From Candidatus Rubrivivax defluviihabitans (GTDB lineage: Bacteria; Pseudomonadota; Gammaproteobacteria; Burkholderiales; Burkholderiaceae_C), in NCBI GenBank assembly GCA_016709385.1, contig JADJMW010000013.1, forward strand, positions 62,001 to 126,000: DNA of 64,000 nucleotides, in the 5' to 3' direction. The translations under genes were made by a program, and so were the position numbers. Below the pieces are notes generated by a model. That model did not search any database and had not been told where the DNA came from. It worked only from the letters and a program-made list of their open reading frames with translations. Shown here piece by piece: positions 35,190-46,072 of this stretch; the first letter of the stretch is position 1; each line of letters starts with the position of its first letter.

Positions 35190-36803
35190 ATGCACACCAT
35201 CGAACTGACCATCGTCCTGCTCATCCTCACGGGCCTGGGTGGGGCGCTGGTGCGCTGGGCCAGGATGGGGCTGCCGATCTTCCTGGTCGTCATCGGCGCC
35301 GCCGCCTCGCTGCTGCCCGGGCTCGACCGCGTCAGCATCGACCCGCAGCTGTTTCTGCTGCTGTTCATTCCGCCACTGCTGTTTGCCGACGCCCGCGTGC
35401 TGCCGCGCCGCGACCTGCTGCAGGTGCTGCGGCCGGTGCTGCTGCTGGCGCTGGGGCTGGTGGTGCTGACGGTGGTGGTGGTGGGCTACACCCTCCACTG
35501 GCTGGTGCCGTCGATGCCGCTGGCCGTGGCCTTCACGCTGGGCGCCATCGTCACGCCCACCGACGCCGTGGCCACCGTGGCCACCACGGCGGGGCTGCCA
35601 TTGCCCAACCGGGTGTCGCACATCATCAACGCCGAGAGCCTGCTCAACGACGCCACCGGCCTGGTGGCTTTCAAGCTGGCGGTGGCCGCCGCCGCAGCCG
35701 CCGCGGGCTTCTCCACCACCGACGTGGCGGTGAATTTCCTGCTCATGTCGGGCGGTGGCGTCTGCGCCGGCTACGTCATCCAGTGGCTGGGGCGCCAGTT
35801 GCGCCAGCGCCTCGTCGACATCGGCGTGGACGACCCGGTGCTGCAGACGCTGCTGACCGTGCTCATTCCCTATGCCGCCTACCTGGCGGCCGAGGCGCTG
35901 CAGGTGTCTGGCATCCTGGCCGTGGTGATTGCCGGCCTGTGGACCGGCGGCAAGGAAGTGCGCGGCCTGTCCGCCGAAAGCCGGCGCCACGCCCGCGAAG
36001 TCTGGCGCATGATCTCCTACGTCTTCAACGGCCTGGTCTTCGTGCTGCTGGGCCTGCAGTTGCGACACATGCTCGCTGCCGTGGGGCATTACGACGCCGC
36101 CTGGCTGGCCGGCCTGGCCTTCGGTGTGTGGGCGCTGCTCATGGCACTGCGGCTGAGCTGGGTGTGGCTTTCCGCGCATGTGCGCTTCAGGCTGCAGTGG
36201 GGCTGGGCGGGCGCGCGCAGCGGCCCCGACGGCCGGCGCATGTTTCTCGTCGGCTGGGCTGCAGTGCGCGGTTCGGTCACGCTGGCCACCGCGCTCTCGG
36301 TGCCCCTGCTGACCACCGCGGGCCTGCCGTTTCCGCAGCGCGACCTGGTGGTCTTTCTGGCGGCAGCGACGATCGTGCTCACGCTGGCATTGAACGGCAT
36401 TCCCCTGCCCTGGCTCATTCGCAAGCTGCAGCCCCCCGCCGACGACGAAGACGCGCGCGAGGAAAGTGCCGCCCGCGTGGCGCTGGCCCGCGCCGGCATC
36501 GCCGCCGTGCAGTCGGTGCTGGCGCAGCGCGCCGACGACCAGGGGCGGGACTTCGCCGAGCAACTCATCCACCGCTACGAAGGCAAGATCACCCTGCGCG
36601 AGGGTGATGCCGCCGCCGCCGCGGTGAAGGCCGAGCACATTTCCGGCGCCAGGCAGCTGCGCCTGGCCGGGATCCAGGCCGAACGTGACTGCCTGCACCG
36701 CCTGCACGCGCAGACCGTGATCAACGACGAGACCCTGCGCCTGCTCGAGGAGGAACTCGACGAGCGCGAGATGCTCTCGTCGGCGGATGCGCTGCGCGGC
36801 TGA
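35190..36803 (+). CDS. CPA1-family Na+/H+ antiporter
   Basis: This 537-residue protein has about twelve transmembrane helices (residues 1-410). The CPA1 ion-binding motifs are TPTDAVATVATTAGLP and NAESLLNDATGLVAFK, with the paired acidic and polar residues used in sodium/proton exchange. The C-terminal 120 residues are soluble and coiled-coil-like (EERDCLHRLHAQTV region), a likely regulatory tail. ATG 35190 is the first reasonable start. It converges on the Crp/Fnr gene with only 13 bases between the stops. Confidence 0.9.
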   Translation: MHTIELTIVLLILTGLGGALVRWARMGLPIFLVVIGAAASLLPGLDRVSIDPQLFLLLFIPPLLFADARVLPRRDLLQVLRPVLLLALGLVVLTVVVVGYTLHWLVPSMPLAVAFTLGAIVTPTDAVATVATTAGLPLPNRVSHIINAESLLNDATGLVAFKLAVAAAAAAAGFSTTDVAVNFLLMSGGGVCAGYVIQWLGRQLRQRLVDIGVDDPVLQTLLTVLIPYAAYLAAEALQVSGILAVVIAGLWTGGKEVRGLSAESRRHAREVWRMISYVFNGLVFVLLGLQLRHMLAAVGHYDAAWLAGLAFGVWALLMALRLSWVWLSAHVRFRLQWGWAGARSGPDGRRMFLVGWAAVRGSVTLATALSVPLLTTAGLPFPQRDLVVFLAAATIVLTLALNGIPLPWLIRKLQPPADDEDAREESAARVALARAGIAAVQSVLAQRADDQGRDFAEQLIHRYEGKITLREGDAAAAAVKAEHISGARQLRLAGIQAERDCLHRLHAQTVINDETLRLLEEELDEREMLSSADALRG

Positions 36804-36816
36804 GGCCGCAGCGGCT

Positions 36817-37590
36817 TCAGGCCGCCAGTTCCTGCCCTTCGCGCGGCGGGCGTCCGCGCGTCATGCGTTGCAGTTCGCGCAGGCCCGTCTCGTCGGTGAT
36901 CTCGATGTCGCGGTGCGAAACCGCGATGCAGCCGTCCTGTACCAGCGCCGTCAGCGCACGGCTCACGGTTTCGTGCGCCACGCCCAGGTAGCTGGCGATG
37001 TCGCGCCGCGTCATGGACAGCCGCAGCCGGCGGTCGGAGTGCCCGAGCGCGCGCTGGCGTTGCGCCAGTTGCAGCACGAAGCGCGCCACGCGCACTTCGG
37101 AACTGGGCGCCGACATCAGGTACTGCGTATCGGCACGGCGCATCAGTTCGGTACCCGTGGCCCGGTGCAGCAGCCGCTCCAGCGCCGGGATGCGGTGGCT
37201 CAGCGCCAGCAATTCGCCGAACGGCAGCACGACCACGCTGGAGTCCTCCAGCGCCACCGCGCCACTGGCGTGGCGGTCGCGGCCCAGGCCGTCCAGTCCG
37301 AGCATGTCGCCGTGGGTGGCGAAGCCCAGCACCTGCTCGTAGCCTTCCAGGTCGGTCTGCACATGCTTGAAGCTGCCGCCGCCCACCAGGTAGACGTTCT
37401 CGAAGCGCTGGCCCTCGTGCAGCAGCGTCTGCTCGGCCTGCACGCGTCGCATGCCGAAGCCGATGGCGTCGGTCTCGGCCGTGGCCTGCTCGTACAGCCC
37501 GGCCCAGCGCAACACGTCGGAAGCCGTGCATCGCAGGATGCGCGCCAACCGCGCCTCGGGCAGACTCAAGGTGCTCAGCTTGTCTTGCAT
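36817..37590 (-). CDS. Crp/Fnr-family transcriptional regulator (proposed master of the 37-63 kb regulon)
   Basis: This 257-residue protein has a cyclic-nucleotide-binding-type beta barrel (VYLVGGGSFKHVQTDLEG, ATHGDMLGLDGLGRDRHASG), a long dimer helix and a C-terminal winged HTH (TRRDIASYLGVAHETVSRAL). The recognition helix keeps E-xx-S-R, the residues FNR uses on TTG-type half-sites. The N-terminal cysteine cluster of FNR is absent (only one Cys, in RILRCTAS, near the start), so it is not an FNR-type iron-sulfur sensor; a DNR-like or other ligand is possible. ATG 37590 gives MQDKLSTLS. It is divergent from the stress genes that carry TTGMG-N4-CKCAA sites. Confidence 0.88.
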   Translation of the reverse strand: MQDKLSTLSLPEARLARILRCTASDVLRWAGLYEQATAETDAIGFGMRRVQAEQTLLHEGQRFENVYLVGGGSFKHVQTDLEGYEQVLGFATHGDMLGLDGLGRDRHASGAVALEDSSVVVLPFGELLALSHRIPALERLLHRATGTELMRRADTQYLMSAPSSEVRVARFVLQLAQRQRALGHSDRRLRLSMTRRDIASYLGVAHETVSRALTALVQDGCIAVSHRDIEITDETGLRELQRMTRGRPPREGQELAA

Positions 37591-37808
37591 GGCGGGCCCC
37601 GCAGCGCCTGAAGTCAGGTCTTTGGACACGACCCAAGAATGGCGCACCCGGGCCGGGGCGGCAATCGGGCACGGGGCCTGCCATCTGTAAGAGATTCGGC
37701 CAGACGTGGCGAAAAATCCGAACCCCGATTCGGACACTTCTGCAGGTGCGCGCGCCGCGCATCCGGCCTGTGCCAGTCGGCAGCCTAAGGCCGCGGCATG
37801 AAGCCGAC

Positions 37809-37822
37809 TTGCGAGTTCTCAA
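37809..37822. promoter_or_regulatory. Crp/Fnr-type site TTGCG-AGTT-CTCAA
   Basis: It lies in the divergent region between the Crp/Fnr gene and the hydrolase, 71 bases upstream of the hydrolase start. It fits TTGMG-N4-CKCAA exactly and would control the hydrolase-PRTase-glgC-acs-pdh-acp run. Confidence 0.6.
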
Positions 37823-37893
37823 TCCGCCCGAAGCCGGTCGTTTCAAGATGGCCGGACGTGATGGATCGTCGCCATGCCGCAGGAGGTTCAGCA

Positions 37894-38544
37894 ATGGTCA
37901 CCGTGGTCGACGCACGTGCCGTGAAGGTGGGTCCGCTGGCCCTGCCGGGTGAATGGGTGCAGGTGCCGCAGGCCGTGGGCACGGTGGTCTTCGCGCATGG
38001 CAGCGGCAGCAGCCGACGTAGCCCGCGCAACCTGGCCGTGGCCGAGGTGATGCACGACTACCGGCTGTCGACCCTGCTGTTCGACCTGCTGGGCGAGGAC
38101 GAAGCGCTGGAGCGCCGTCATGTCTTCGACATCGGCCTGCTCGGCCATCGGCTCGGCGAAGCGCTGGCCTGGATGCGGCAGCAGGAAGCAGCGCCCAGGC
38201 GCATCGGCCTGTTCGGCGCCAGCACCGGCGCGGCGGCGGCGCTGCATGCGGCAGCGCGGCACCCGGGCTGGGTGGGCGCCGTGGTCAGCCGCGGCGGGCG
38301 GCCCGACCTGGCCAACAGTGAACTCGCCAAGGTGCAGGCGCCCACGCTGCTCGTCGTGGGCGGGCGCGACACCGAGGTGCTGCGCTTGAACCGCATGGCC
38401 TTGCGCGAACTGCACTGCCATGCGCGGCTGGAAGTGGTGCCCGGCGCCACGCACCTGTTCGAGGAGCCGGGCGCGCTGGAAACCGTGGCCCACCTGGCCG
38501 GCGAGTGGTTCACCACCCACCTGCATGACCGGGGTTGGGCATGA
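37894..38544 (+). CDS. Alpha/beta hydrolase (dienelactone hydrolase-like)
   Basis: This 216-residue alpha/beta hydrolase has FAHGSGSSRRSPRN at the oxyanion side, the nucleophile elbow GASTGAAAAL (Ser in GAS-TG), an Asp in VVGGRDTEVL and a His in PGATHLFEEPG. The start at 37894 has a perfect AGGAGG ribosome site (37881-37886); the upstream ATG at 37798 would span the regulator-type site and is rejected. It heads a run of overlapping genes; the next start overlaps its stop (ATGA). Such hydrolases often accompany phosphoribosyltransferases in stress clusters; the substrate is unknown. Confidence 0.85.
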   Translation: MVTVVDARAVKVGPLALPGEWVQVPQAVGTVVFAHGSGSSRRSPRNLAVAEVMHDYRLSTLLFDLLGEDEALERRHVFDIGLLGHRLGEALAWMRQQEAAPRRIGLFGASTGAAAALHAAARHPGWVGAVVSRGGRPDLANSELAKVQAPTLLVVGGRDTEVLRLNRMALRELHCHARLEVVPGATHLFEEPGALETVAHLAGEWFTTHLHDRGWA

Positions 38545-39221
38545 AGGGCAGGGCCTTTGCCGACCGCACCGAGGCCGGCCGCGTGCTGGCGCGGCGGCTC
38601 GCCGAGATGCACTTGCCGAAGCCGGTGGTGGTGCTGGCGCTGCCGCGCGGCGGCGTGCCGGTAGCCGCCGAGGTGGCGCGTGCGCTGGGCGCCCCGCTGG
38701 ACCTGCTGCTGGTGCGCAAGATCGGCGCGCCCTGGCAGCGCGAGCTGGCGGTGGCGGCGGTGGTCGACGGCGACCCGCCGGATATCGTGGTCGACGAATT
38801 GACGAGCCGGCTCAGCGGCGTCGACGACGCCTATATCCAGCGCGAGGCCGGCCGCGAGATGCGCGAGATCGAGCGCCGGCGCGACGTCTACCTGCGCGGA
38901 CGCGCGCCGCTGCCGGTGGCCGGGGCCACGGTCGTCGTCGTCGACGACGGCATCGCCACCGGCACCACCGTGCGTGCCGCCATGAAGGCGCTGCGGCGGC
39001 GCCAGCCGGCGCGGCTGGTGCTGGCGGTGCCGGTGGCGCCGGCCGATACCGTGGCCGCGCTGAGCCAGGAAGCCGACGAAGTGGTGTGCCTGGCGCAGCC
39101 CGAGCCCTTCCATGCCATCGGCCTGCACTACGCCGACTTCCACCAGGTGCCCGACGAAGAGGTGCTGGCCGTGCTGGACAGCCTGGCCCGGCCACCACCG
39201 GCCGCGGCGCCGCCGTCATGA
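38541..39221 (+). CDS. Phosphoribosyltransferase-domain protein
   Basis: This 226-residue type I PRTase has the PRPP-binding motif VVVVDDGIATGTTVRAA and an N-terminal PRGGVPVAAEVARALGAPLD. It belongs to the unassigned family commonly encoded beside hydrolases and universal stress proteins, rather than to a known salvage enzyme. A nucleobase acceptor cannot be named. ATG 38541 overlaps the hydrolase stop; its own stop overlaps glgC (ATGA), so the three genes are translationally coupled. Confidence 0.87.
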   Translation: MKGRAFADRTEAGRVLARRLAEMHLPKPVVVLALPRGGVPVAAEVARALGAPLDLLLVRKIGAPWQRELAVAAVVDGDPPDIVVDELTSRLSGVDDAYIQREAGREMREIERRRDVYLRGRAPLPVAGATVVVVDDGIATGTTVRAAMKALRRRQPARLVLAVPVAPADTVAALSQEADEVVCLAQPEPFHAIGLHYADFHQVPDEEVLAVLDSLARPPPAAAPPS

Positions 39222-40468
39222 AACACGGTACAAGCGAGACGCAGGCGCTGGTGCTGGCCGGCGGGCGCGGCACGCGGCTGAAGCAACTGACCGACGCCGA
39301 TGCCAAGCCCGCGGTGCCCTTCGGCGGTCAGTTCCGCATCATCGATTTCACGCTCAGCAATTGCATCAACTCGGGCCTGCGCCACATCGCCGTGCTCACG
39401 CAGTACAAGGCGCAAAGCCTGATCCGACACATCATGCAGGAATGGGAATTCCTCGACTCCTCGATGGGCGAGTTCATCGACGTCGTGCCCGCGCAGCAGC
39501 AGGTCGGCGAAAGCTGGTACAGCGGCACCGCCGACGCCGTGTTCCAGAACCTGCAGTTGCTGCGCGACACGCAACCGCGCTACCTGCTGGTGCTGGCCGG
39601 CGACCACGTCTACAAGATGGACTACGGCCGCATGCTCGCCGAGCATGCGCAGCGCGGTGCCGACGTCAGCGTGGCCAGCATCGACGTGCCGCTCGACCTG
39701 GCGCCGTCCTTCGGCATCATGGAAGCGGCGGGCGACGGCCGCATCCGGTCGTTCCAGGAGAAGCCCGCGCACCCGCGCCCCCGCGAGGGCCGGGCCGGCG
39801 TCGCTCTGGCCAGCATGGGCGTCTACCTGTTCAACGCCAGCGCCCTGTACGAAGCGCTCGACCGCGACGCCGGCGACACCGCCTCGGGGCACGACTTCGG
39901 CCACGACGTCATCCCGCGCCTGCTGCCCGACGCGCGCATCTACGCGCACGACTTCGCCGCCAGTTGCGTCAACCTCGTCGAAGGCCGCCCCTACTGGCGC
40001 GACGTCGGCACGCTGGACGCCTACTGGGAAGCCAACATGGACCTCGTGCAGCCGCAGCCCGAGCTGAACCTGTACGACGAGGGCTGGCCCATCCGCAGCC
40101 AGGAACACCACCTGCCGCCGGCCAAGTTCGTCTTCGACGACGAGGGCCGGCGCGGCCAGGCCATCGACTCGCTGGTGGCCAGCGGCTGCATCGTCAGCGG
40201 GGCCACCGTGCGCCGTTCGGTGCTGTCGTGCCGGGCGCGCGTCGAGGAAGGCAGCGTGGTCGAGGACTCGCTGGTGCTGCCTTCCGCGGTGGTGGGACGT
40301 GGCGTGGTGCTCAGGCGCAGCATCGTCGGCGAGCGCTGCGTGCTGCCCGACGGCATCCGCATCGGCGTGGATGCTGCCGCCGACCGCGCCCGCTACACCG
40401 TCAGCGACAAGGGCGTGACCCTGGTGACCAGGGAGATGCTGGCCGCCGCGGCGAAAGCCGGCCACTGA
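39218..40468 (+). CDS. glgC: Glucose-1-phosphate adenylyltransferase GlgC
   Basis: This 416-residue enzyme makes ADP-glucose from glucose-1-phosphate and ATP for glycogen synthesis. The N-terminal nucleotidyltransferase has LVLAGGRGTRLKQLTD and KPAVPFGGQFRIIDF, with SNCINSG and the sugar-binding GTADAVFQN. A C-terminal left-handed beta helix (CIVSGATVRRSVLSC) follows. glgA or glgB are not nearby; placement in a stress operon suggests glycogen storage under the same control. It overlaps the PRTase and is followed by acs after 6 bases. Confidence 0.94.
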   Translation: MKHGTSETQALVLAGGRGTRLKQLTDADAKPAVPFGGQFRIIDFTLSNCINSGLRHIAVLTQYKAQSLIRHIMQEWEFLDSSMGEFIDVVPAQQQVGESWYSGTADAVFQNLQLLRDTQPRYLLVLAGDHVYKMDYGRMLAEHAQRGADVSVASIDVPLDLAPSFGIMEAAGDGRIRSFQEKPAHPRPREGRAGVALASMGVYLFNASALYEALDRDAGDTASGHDFGHDVIPRLLPDARIYAHDFAASCVNLVEGRPYWRDVGTLDAYWEANMDLVQPQPELNLYDEGWPIRSQEHHLPPAKFVFDDEGRRGQAIDSLVASGCIVSGATVRRSVLSCRARVEEGSVVEDSLVLPSAVVGRGVVLRRSIVGERCVLPDGIRIGVDAAADRARYTVSDKGVTLVTREMLAAAAKAGH

Positions 40469-40474
40469 AGCATC

Positions 40475-42246
<1,772 letters not shown>

Positions 42247-42250
<4 letters not shown>

Positions 42251-43254
42251 GCTTGCCTCGGGAACTCGAATTCAGCACCGACGTGACGCGCCACGAGCGC
42301 GGTTTCTGCCTGGCGCGCGTGCGCGACATGGTGCGCATCCGCCGCCTGGAGGAGCGCTGCGCGCAGCTCTACGGCGAGCAGAAGATCCGCGGCTTCCTGC
42401 ACCTGTACGTGGGCGAGGAGGCGGTGGCCGCCGGCGTGATGCCGCAGCTGCAGCCGCAGGACAACGTGGTGGCCACCTACCGCGAGCACGGCCACGCGCT
42501 GCTGCGCGGCGTGAGCATGAACGCCATCATGGCCGAGATGTACGGCAAGCAGGAAGGCTGCTCGCGCGGCCGTGGCGGCTCCATGCACCTGTTCGACCGC
42601 GCCACGCGCTTCTTCGGCGGCAACGCCATCGTCGGCGGCGGCCTGCCGCTGGCCACCGGGCTGGCGCTGGCCGACAAGCTGGCGCCGCGGCCGGGCTGCG
42701 TCACGGCCTGCTTCTTCGGCGAGGGCGCCGTGGCCGAGGGCGCCTTCCACGAGTCGCTCAACCTGGCCGCGCTGTGGCGGCTGCCGGTGCTCTTCATCTG
42801 CGAGAACAACCTCTACGCCATGGGCACGGCGCTGGCGCGCTCCGAGTCCAGCATCGACCTCACGGCCAAGGCGGCGACCTACGGCCTGGCCACCGCGCAC
42901 GTCAACGGCATGAACGTGCTCGCCGTGTCCGAAGCCGCGCGCGATGCGGTGGACCGGGTGCGCCGCACGCAGGCGCCGTTCTTCCTGGAACTGCACACCT
43001 ACCGCTTCCGCGCGCATTCGATGTTCGACGCCGAGCTCTACCGCGACAAGGCCGAGGTCGAGCGCTGGAAGGCGCACGGCCCCATCCACACCTTCACCGG
43101 CCGCCTGAAGGCCGCCGGCATGATGACCGAGGCCGACTTCGAGGCCATCGACCGCGAGGCCGCAGCCGAGGTGGAAGCCGCGGTGCAGTTTGCCGAGGCC
43201 GGCAGCTGGGAGCCCGAGGCCGACCTGCTGCGCGACGTGACGGCCCCGCACTGA
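42247..43254 (+). CDS. 2-oxoacid (pyruvate/acetoin) dehydrogenase E1 component, alpha subunit
   Basis: This 335-residue thiamine-diphosphate enzyme subunit has RIRRLEERCAQLYGEQKIRGF, GGSMHLFDRATRFFGGNAIVGGGLPLATG and the ThDP motif GEGAVAEGAFHESLNLAALW...ENN (GDG-type motif with E). The HxxHSM-like RFRAHSMFD phosphorylation-loop region is present. It pairs with the E1 beta gene just downstream to decarboxylate pyruvate, acetoin or a related 2-oxoacid. Sequence alone does not separate pyruvate from acetoin dehydrogenase. Its start overlaps acs. Confidence 0.9.
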
Positions 43255-43265
43255 AGGAGCCGCGC

Positions 43266-44243
43266 ATGCCCCGCACCACCTACCGCGAAGCCCTGCGCGA
43301 AGCCCACCGCGAGGCGCTGCAGCGCGACCCGCGCGTCTTCCTGATGGGCGAGGACGTGGGCCGCTACGGCGGCAGCTATGCCGTGAGCAAGGGCCTGCTG
43401 GCCGAATTCGGCGAGGCGCGCATCCGCGACACGCCGCTGTCCGAGCTGGGTTTCGTCGGCGCCGGCATCGGCGCGGCGCTGGGCGGCCTGCGGCCCATCG
43501 TCGAGATCATGACGGTGAACTTCAGCCTGCTGGCGCTGGACCCCATCGTCAACACGGCGGCGCTGTACCGCCACATGTCGGGCGGGCAGTTCGGCGTGCC
43601 GGTGGTCATCCGCATGGCCACCGGCGCCGGGCGGCAGCTGGCGGCGCAGCATTCCCACAGCCTGGAGCCCTGGTACGCCCACGTGCCGGGCCTGCGCGTG
43701 CTGGCGCCGGCGACGCTGGAAGACGCACGCGGCATGCTGTGGCCGGCGCTGCAGGCCCCCGACCCGGTGATCCTGTTCGAGCATGCGCAGCTCTACAACC
43801 TGGAAGGCGAACTGGCCGATCCGCCGCCGGCGGTGGACATCCGCAGCGCCGCCGTCCGCCGCGAGGGCCGCGACCTCACGCTCGTCACCTACGGCGGCTC
43901 GTTGCCGCGCGCGCTCGAAGCGGCGGGTGCGCTGGCGGCCGAAGGCATCGAAGCCGAAGTAGTGGACCTGCGCGTGCTGCGCCCGCTGGACATGGCCACC
44001 GTGCTGGCCTCGGTGGGCCGCACGCGCCGCGTGCTGGTGGTCGAGGAAGCCTGGCGCAGCGGCGGCCTGGCCGGCGAGGTGCTGGCCCGCGTGGCCGAGG
44101 AGGCCTTCTTCGAGCTCGACGCCGCGCCGGCCCGCGTGTGCGGAGCCGAAGTGCCGATGCCCTATGCCAAACACTTGGAGGAGGCCGCGATGCCGATGCC
44201 GGCACGCATCGTGGCCGCCGCGCGGGCGTTGATGGGGCCTTGA
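43266..44243 (+). CDS. 2-oxoacid dehydrogenase E1 component, beta subunit
   Basis: This 325-residue subunit carries YREALREAHREALQRDPRVFLMGEDVG, FGEARIRDTPLSELGFVGAG and the transketolase C-domain VVDLRVLRPLDMATVLASVGRTRRVLVVEE, all standard for PdhB/AcoB. It completes the alpha2beta2 E1. ATG 43266 is 11 bases after the E1 alpha stop with an AAGGAG ribosome site. About 95 bases follow before E2, with no clear gene in between. Confidence 0.9.
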   Translation: MPRTTYREALREAHREALQRDPRVFLMGEDVGRYGGSYAVSKGLLAEFGEARIRDTPLSELGFVGAGIGAALGGLRPIVEIMTVNFSLLALDPIVNTAALYRHMSGGQFGVPVVIRMATGAGRQLAAQHSHSLEPWYAHVPGLRVLAPATLEDARGMLWPALQAPDPVILFEHAQLYNLEGELADPPPAVDIRSAAVRREGRDLTLVTYGGSLPRALEAAGALAAEGIEAEVVDLRVLRPLDMATVLASVGRTRRVLVVEEAWRSGGLAGEVLARVAEEAFFELDAAPARVCGAEVPMPYAKHLEEAAMPMPARIVAAARALMGP

Positions 44244-44337
44244 TGGCACGCTGGGGCAGGATGCACATGCGTCACAAGCACATCCGCCACGAGCCTTCGA
44301 TGGCGGTCGACGGCAGGCTGCGCCGCGGGGCCGCGCG

Positions 44338-45708
44338 ATGATCGAATTCCGCCTGCCTTCGCTGGGCTCGGACATGGACGAAGGCCAACTCGTCGAATGG
44401 CGCGTGCGGCCCGGCCAAGCGGTGAGGAAGGGCGATGTCGTCGCCGTCGTCGATACGGCCAAGGCGGCGGTGGACGTGGAGATCTGGGTCGACGGCACGG
44501 TGCAGCGGCTGCTCACCGAACCCGGCCAGACCATTCCCGTGGGCACCGTGATGGCCACCCTGCTGGCGCCCGGCGAGGCCGCGCCCGCCGCAGGCGAAGC
44601 GCCGCCGCCGGCCAGGAAGACCGCTGCGCCGGCGCCCGCGAAGCCCAAGCGCAAGGCGAAGCGGGAGGAAGCCGTGCCTGCGCCCACACGCGCACCCGCA
44701 CCCCCCACGGCGCCTTCCGCCCCGACGCCGTCGCCCGGCACGGCCGTCGCCGTGGTATCGGCGCGAGCTGAAGCACGCGCCCGCGTCACCCCGGCGGCGC
44801 GCCGCCGCGCGGGCGAGCTCGGCGTGGCGCTGGCGGGCCTGGCCGGCAGCGGGCCCGAAGGCGCGGTGACACTGGCCGACGTCGAGCGCGCCGCCCGCGA
44901 GCGTCCCCCTGCCGTCGCGGCTCCCGCGGCTGCCGCCGCCCCGGCAGGCGCCGCCGTAGCCGCCGCGCCGGCTGGCACCGACGCCGCAGCCGCAGCCGCA
45001 GCCGCAGCCGCAGCCGCGCGCCTGCTGGCGATGCGCAGCGCCATCGCCGCCGCCATGGCACGTTCCAAGCGCGAGATTCCGCACTACCAGCTGGCCGAGC
45101 CCGTGCCCATGCGCGCCGCGCTGGACTGGCTGCGCCAGGCCAATGCTGAGCGTCCGGTCACCGAGCGGCTGCTGCCGGTGGTGCTGCTGCTCAAGGCGGT
45201 GGCGCTGGCGGCGCGCGAGGTGCCCGAGGTCAACGGCTTCTTCGTCGACGGCCACTACCGCCCGGCCACTGCGGTGCACCTGGGGGTGGCGATCTCGCTG
45301 CGCCAGGGCGGGTTGGTGGCGCCGGCGCTGCACGACGTGGCTGGCAAGCCGCTGGAGGTGCTGATGCACGACCTGGCCGACCTGGTTCGCCGCGCGCGCG
45401 CCGGCAGCCTGCGCAGTTCGGAGATGTCCGACCCCACGCTCACCGTCACCAATCTCGGCGACAGCGGCGTGGAGGCGGTGTACGGCGTGATCTATCCGCC
45501 GCAGGTGGCGCTGGTGGGCTTCGGCCGCGTGGCCGAACGACCCTGGGTCGAAGACGGCCGCATCACCGTGATGCCCGCACTCACCGCCAGCCTGGCCGCC
45601 GACCACCGCGTGAGCGACGGCCACCGCGGCGCCCGGTTCCTGGCCCGCCTGCGCGACCTGCTGCAGCAGCCGCAAGACCTGCAAGGAAGCCCCCATGAAG
45701 AAAGCTGA
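44338..45708 (+). CDS. 2-oxoacid dehydrogenase E2 component (dihydrolipoamide acyltransferase)
   Basis: This 456-residue protein has an N-terminal lipoyl domain with the modified lysine K42 in VVDTAKAAVDVEIW, a long Ala/Pro/Lys linker, a peripheral-subunit-binding domain (RVTPAARRRAGELGV), a poly-Ala stretch and a catalytic domain. The active-site motif is DHRVSDG (His423, Asp427). It transfers the acyl group from lipoamide to CoA. E3 is not encoded here. The stop overlaps the start of the acyl carrier protein gene. Confidence 0.9.
   Translation: MIEFRLPSLGSDMDEGQLVEWRVRPGQAVRKGDVVAVVDTAKAAVDVEIWVDGTVQRLLTEPGQTIPVGTVMATLLAPGEAAPAAGEAPPPARKTAAPAPAKPKRKAKREEAVPAPTRAPAPPTAPSAPTPSPGTAVAVVSARAEARARVTPAARRRAGELGVALAGLAGSGPEGAVTLADVERAARERPPAVAAPAAAAAPAGAAVAAAPAGTDAAAAAAAAAAAARLLAMRSAIAAAMARSKREIPHYQLAEPVPMRAALDWLRQANAERPVTERLLPVVLLLKAVALAAREVPEVNGFFVDGHYRPATAVHLGVAISLRQGGLVAPALHDVAGKPLEVLMHDLADLVRRARAGSLRSSEMSDPTLTVTNLGDSGVEAVYGVIYPPQVALVGFGRVAERPWVEDGRITVMPALTASLAADHRVSDGHRGARFLARLRDLLQQPQDLQGSPHEES
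44983..45012 (+). repeat. Hexanucleotide GCCGCA tandem repeat inside E2
   Basis: Five perfect GCCGCA units (44983-45012) plus a sixth imperfect copy encode the poly-alanine stretch between the E2 subunit-binding and catalytic domains. Copy-number slippage would keep the frame and only alter linker length. Confidence 0.85.
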
Positions 45709-45940
45709 CATCCGCGACACCGTGGTCGACGTGCTGCGCGGCATCGCCCCCGAAGTGGAGCCCGCCGACCTGGTGCCCGGGCAGCCGCTGCGCGATCAGG
45801 TCGACCTGGACTCGATGGACTGGCTGAACGTGCTGCAGGGCCTGCACCTGCGCCTGGGCGTGGACATCCCGGAGAGCGACTATGCCGGTCTGGTGACGCT
45901 GGACGACATCGTGGCCTACCTCGCGGCGCGTGTGCCTTGA
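45695..45940 (+). CDS. Acyl carrier protein linked to the 2-oxoacid dehydrogenase
   Basis: This 81-residue protein has the ACP four-helix pattern with the phosphopantetheine serine S40 in VDLDSMDWLNVL (DSMDW replaces the usual DSLD/E). It starts inside the last codons of E2 (14-base overlap), so it is co-translated with the dehydrogenase genes. Pairing of an ACP with E1/E2 and an acetyl-CoA synthetase is unusual; it may receive an acyl group from E2 or serve a lipid-modifying step. No ketosynthase lies near. This is not the fatty-acid-synthesis acpP locus. Confidence 0.88.
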   Translation: MKKADIRDTVVDVLRGIAPEVEPADLVPGQPLRDQVDLDSMDWLNVLQGLHLRLGVDIPESDYAGLVTLDDIVAYLAARVP

Positions 45941-46029
45941 CAGCCGCTTCCCCGGTGCCAGTCTGTCAAGCCGTCGATCCCGACGCGAGGTGACGCCGCC
46001 GCGTCCATCTTGTCCCCGCGTCCGGATCA

Positions 46030-46049
46030 GCATATGCTTTGCCATATGC
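46030..46049. promoter_or_regulatory. Inverted repeat in the vapBC promoter region
   Basis: GCATATG (46030-46036) and CATATGC (46043-46049) form a perfect inverted repeat with a 6-base spacer, 23 bases upstream of the vapB start. AbrB-type VapB antitoxins bind such repeats for autorepression, so this is the likely operator. Confidence 0.6.
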
Positions 46050-46072
46050 CAACCAGCCCACCGGAGGCCCAC

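Noticed and set aside
37798..37893. ATG at 37798 as start of the hydrolase at 37894
   Set aside because: It would place the TTGCG-AGTT-CTCAA site inside the coding region, and the later ATG has a perfect AGGAGG ribosome site.
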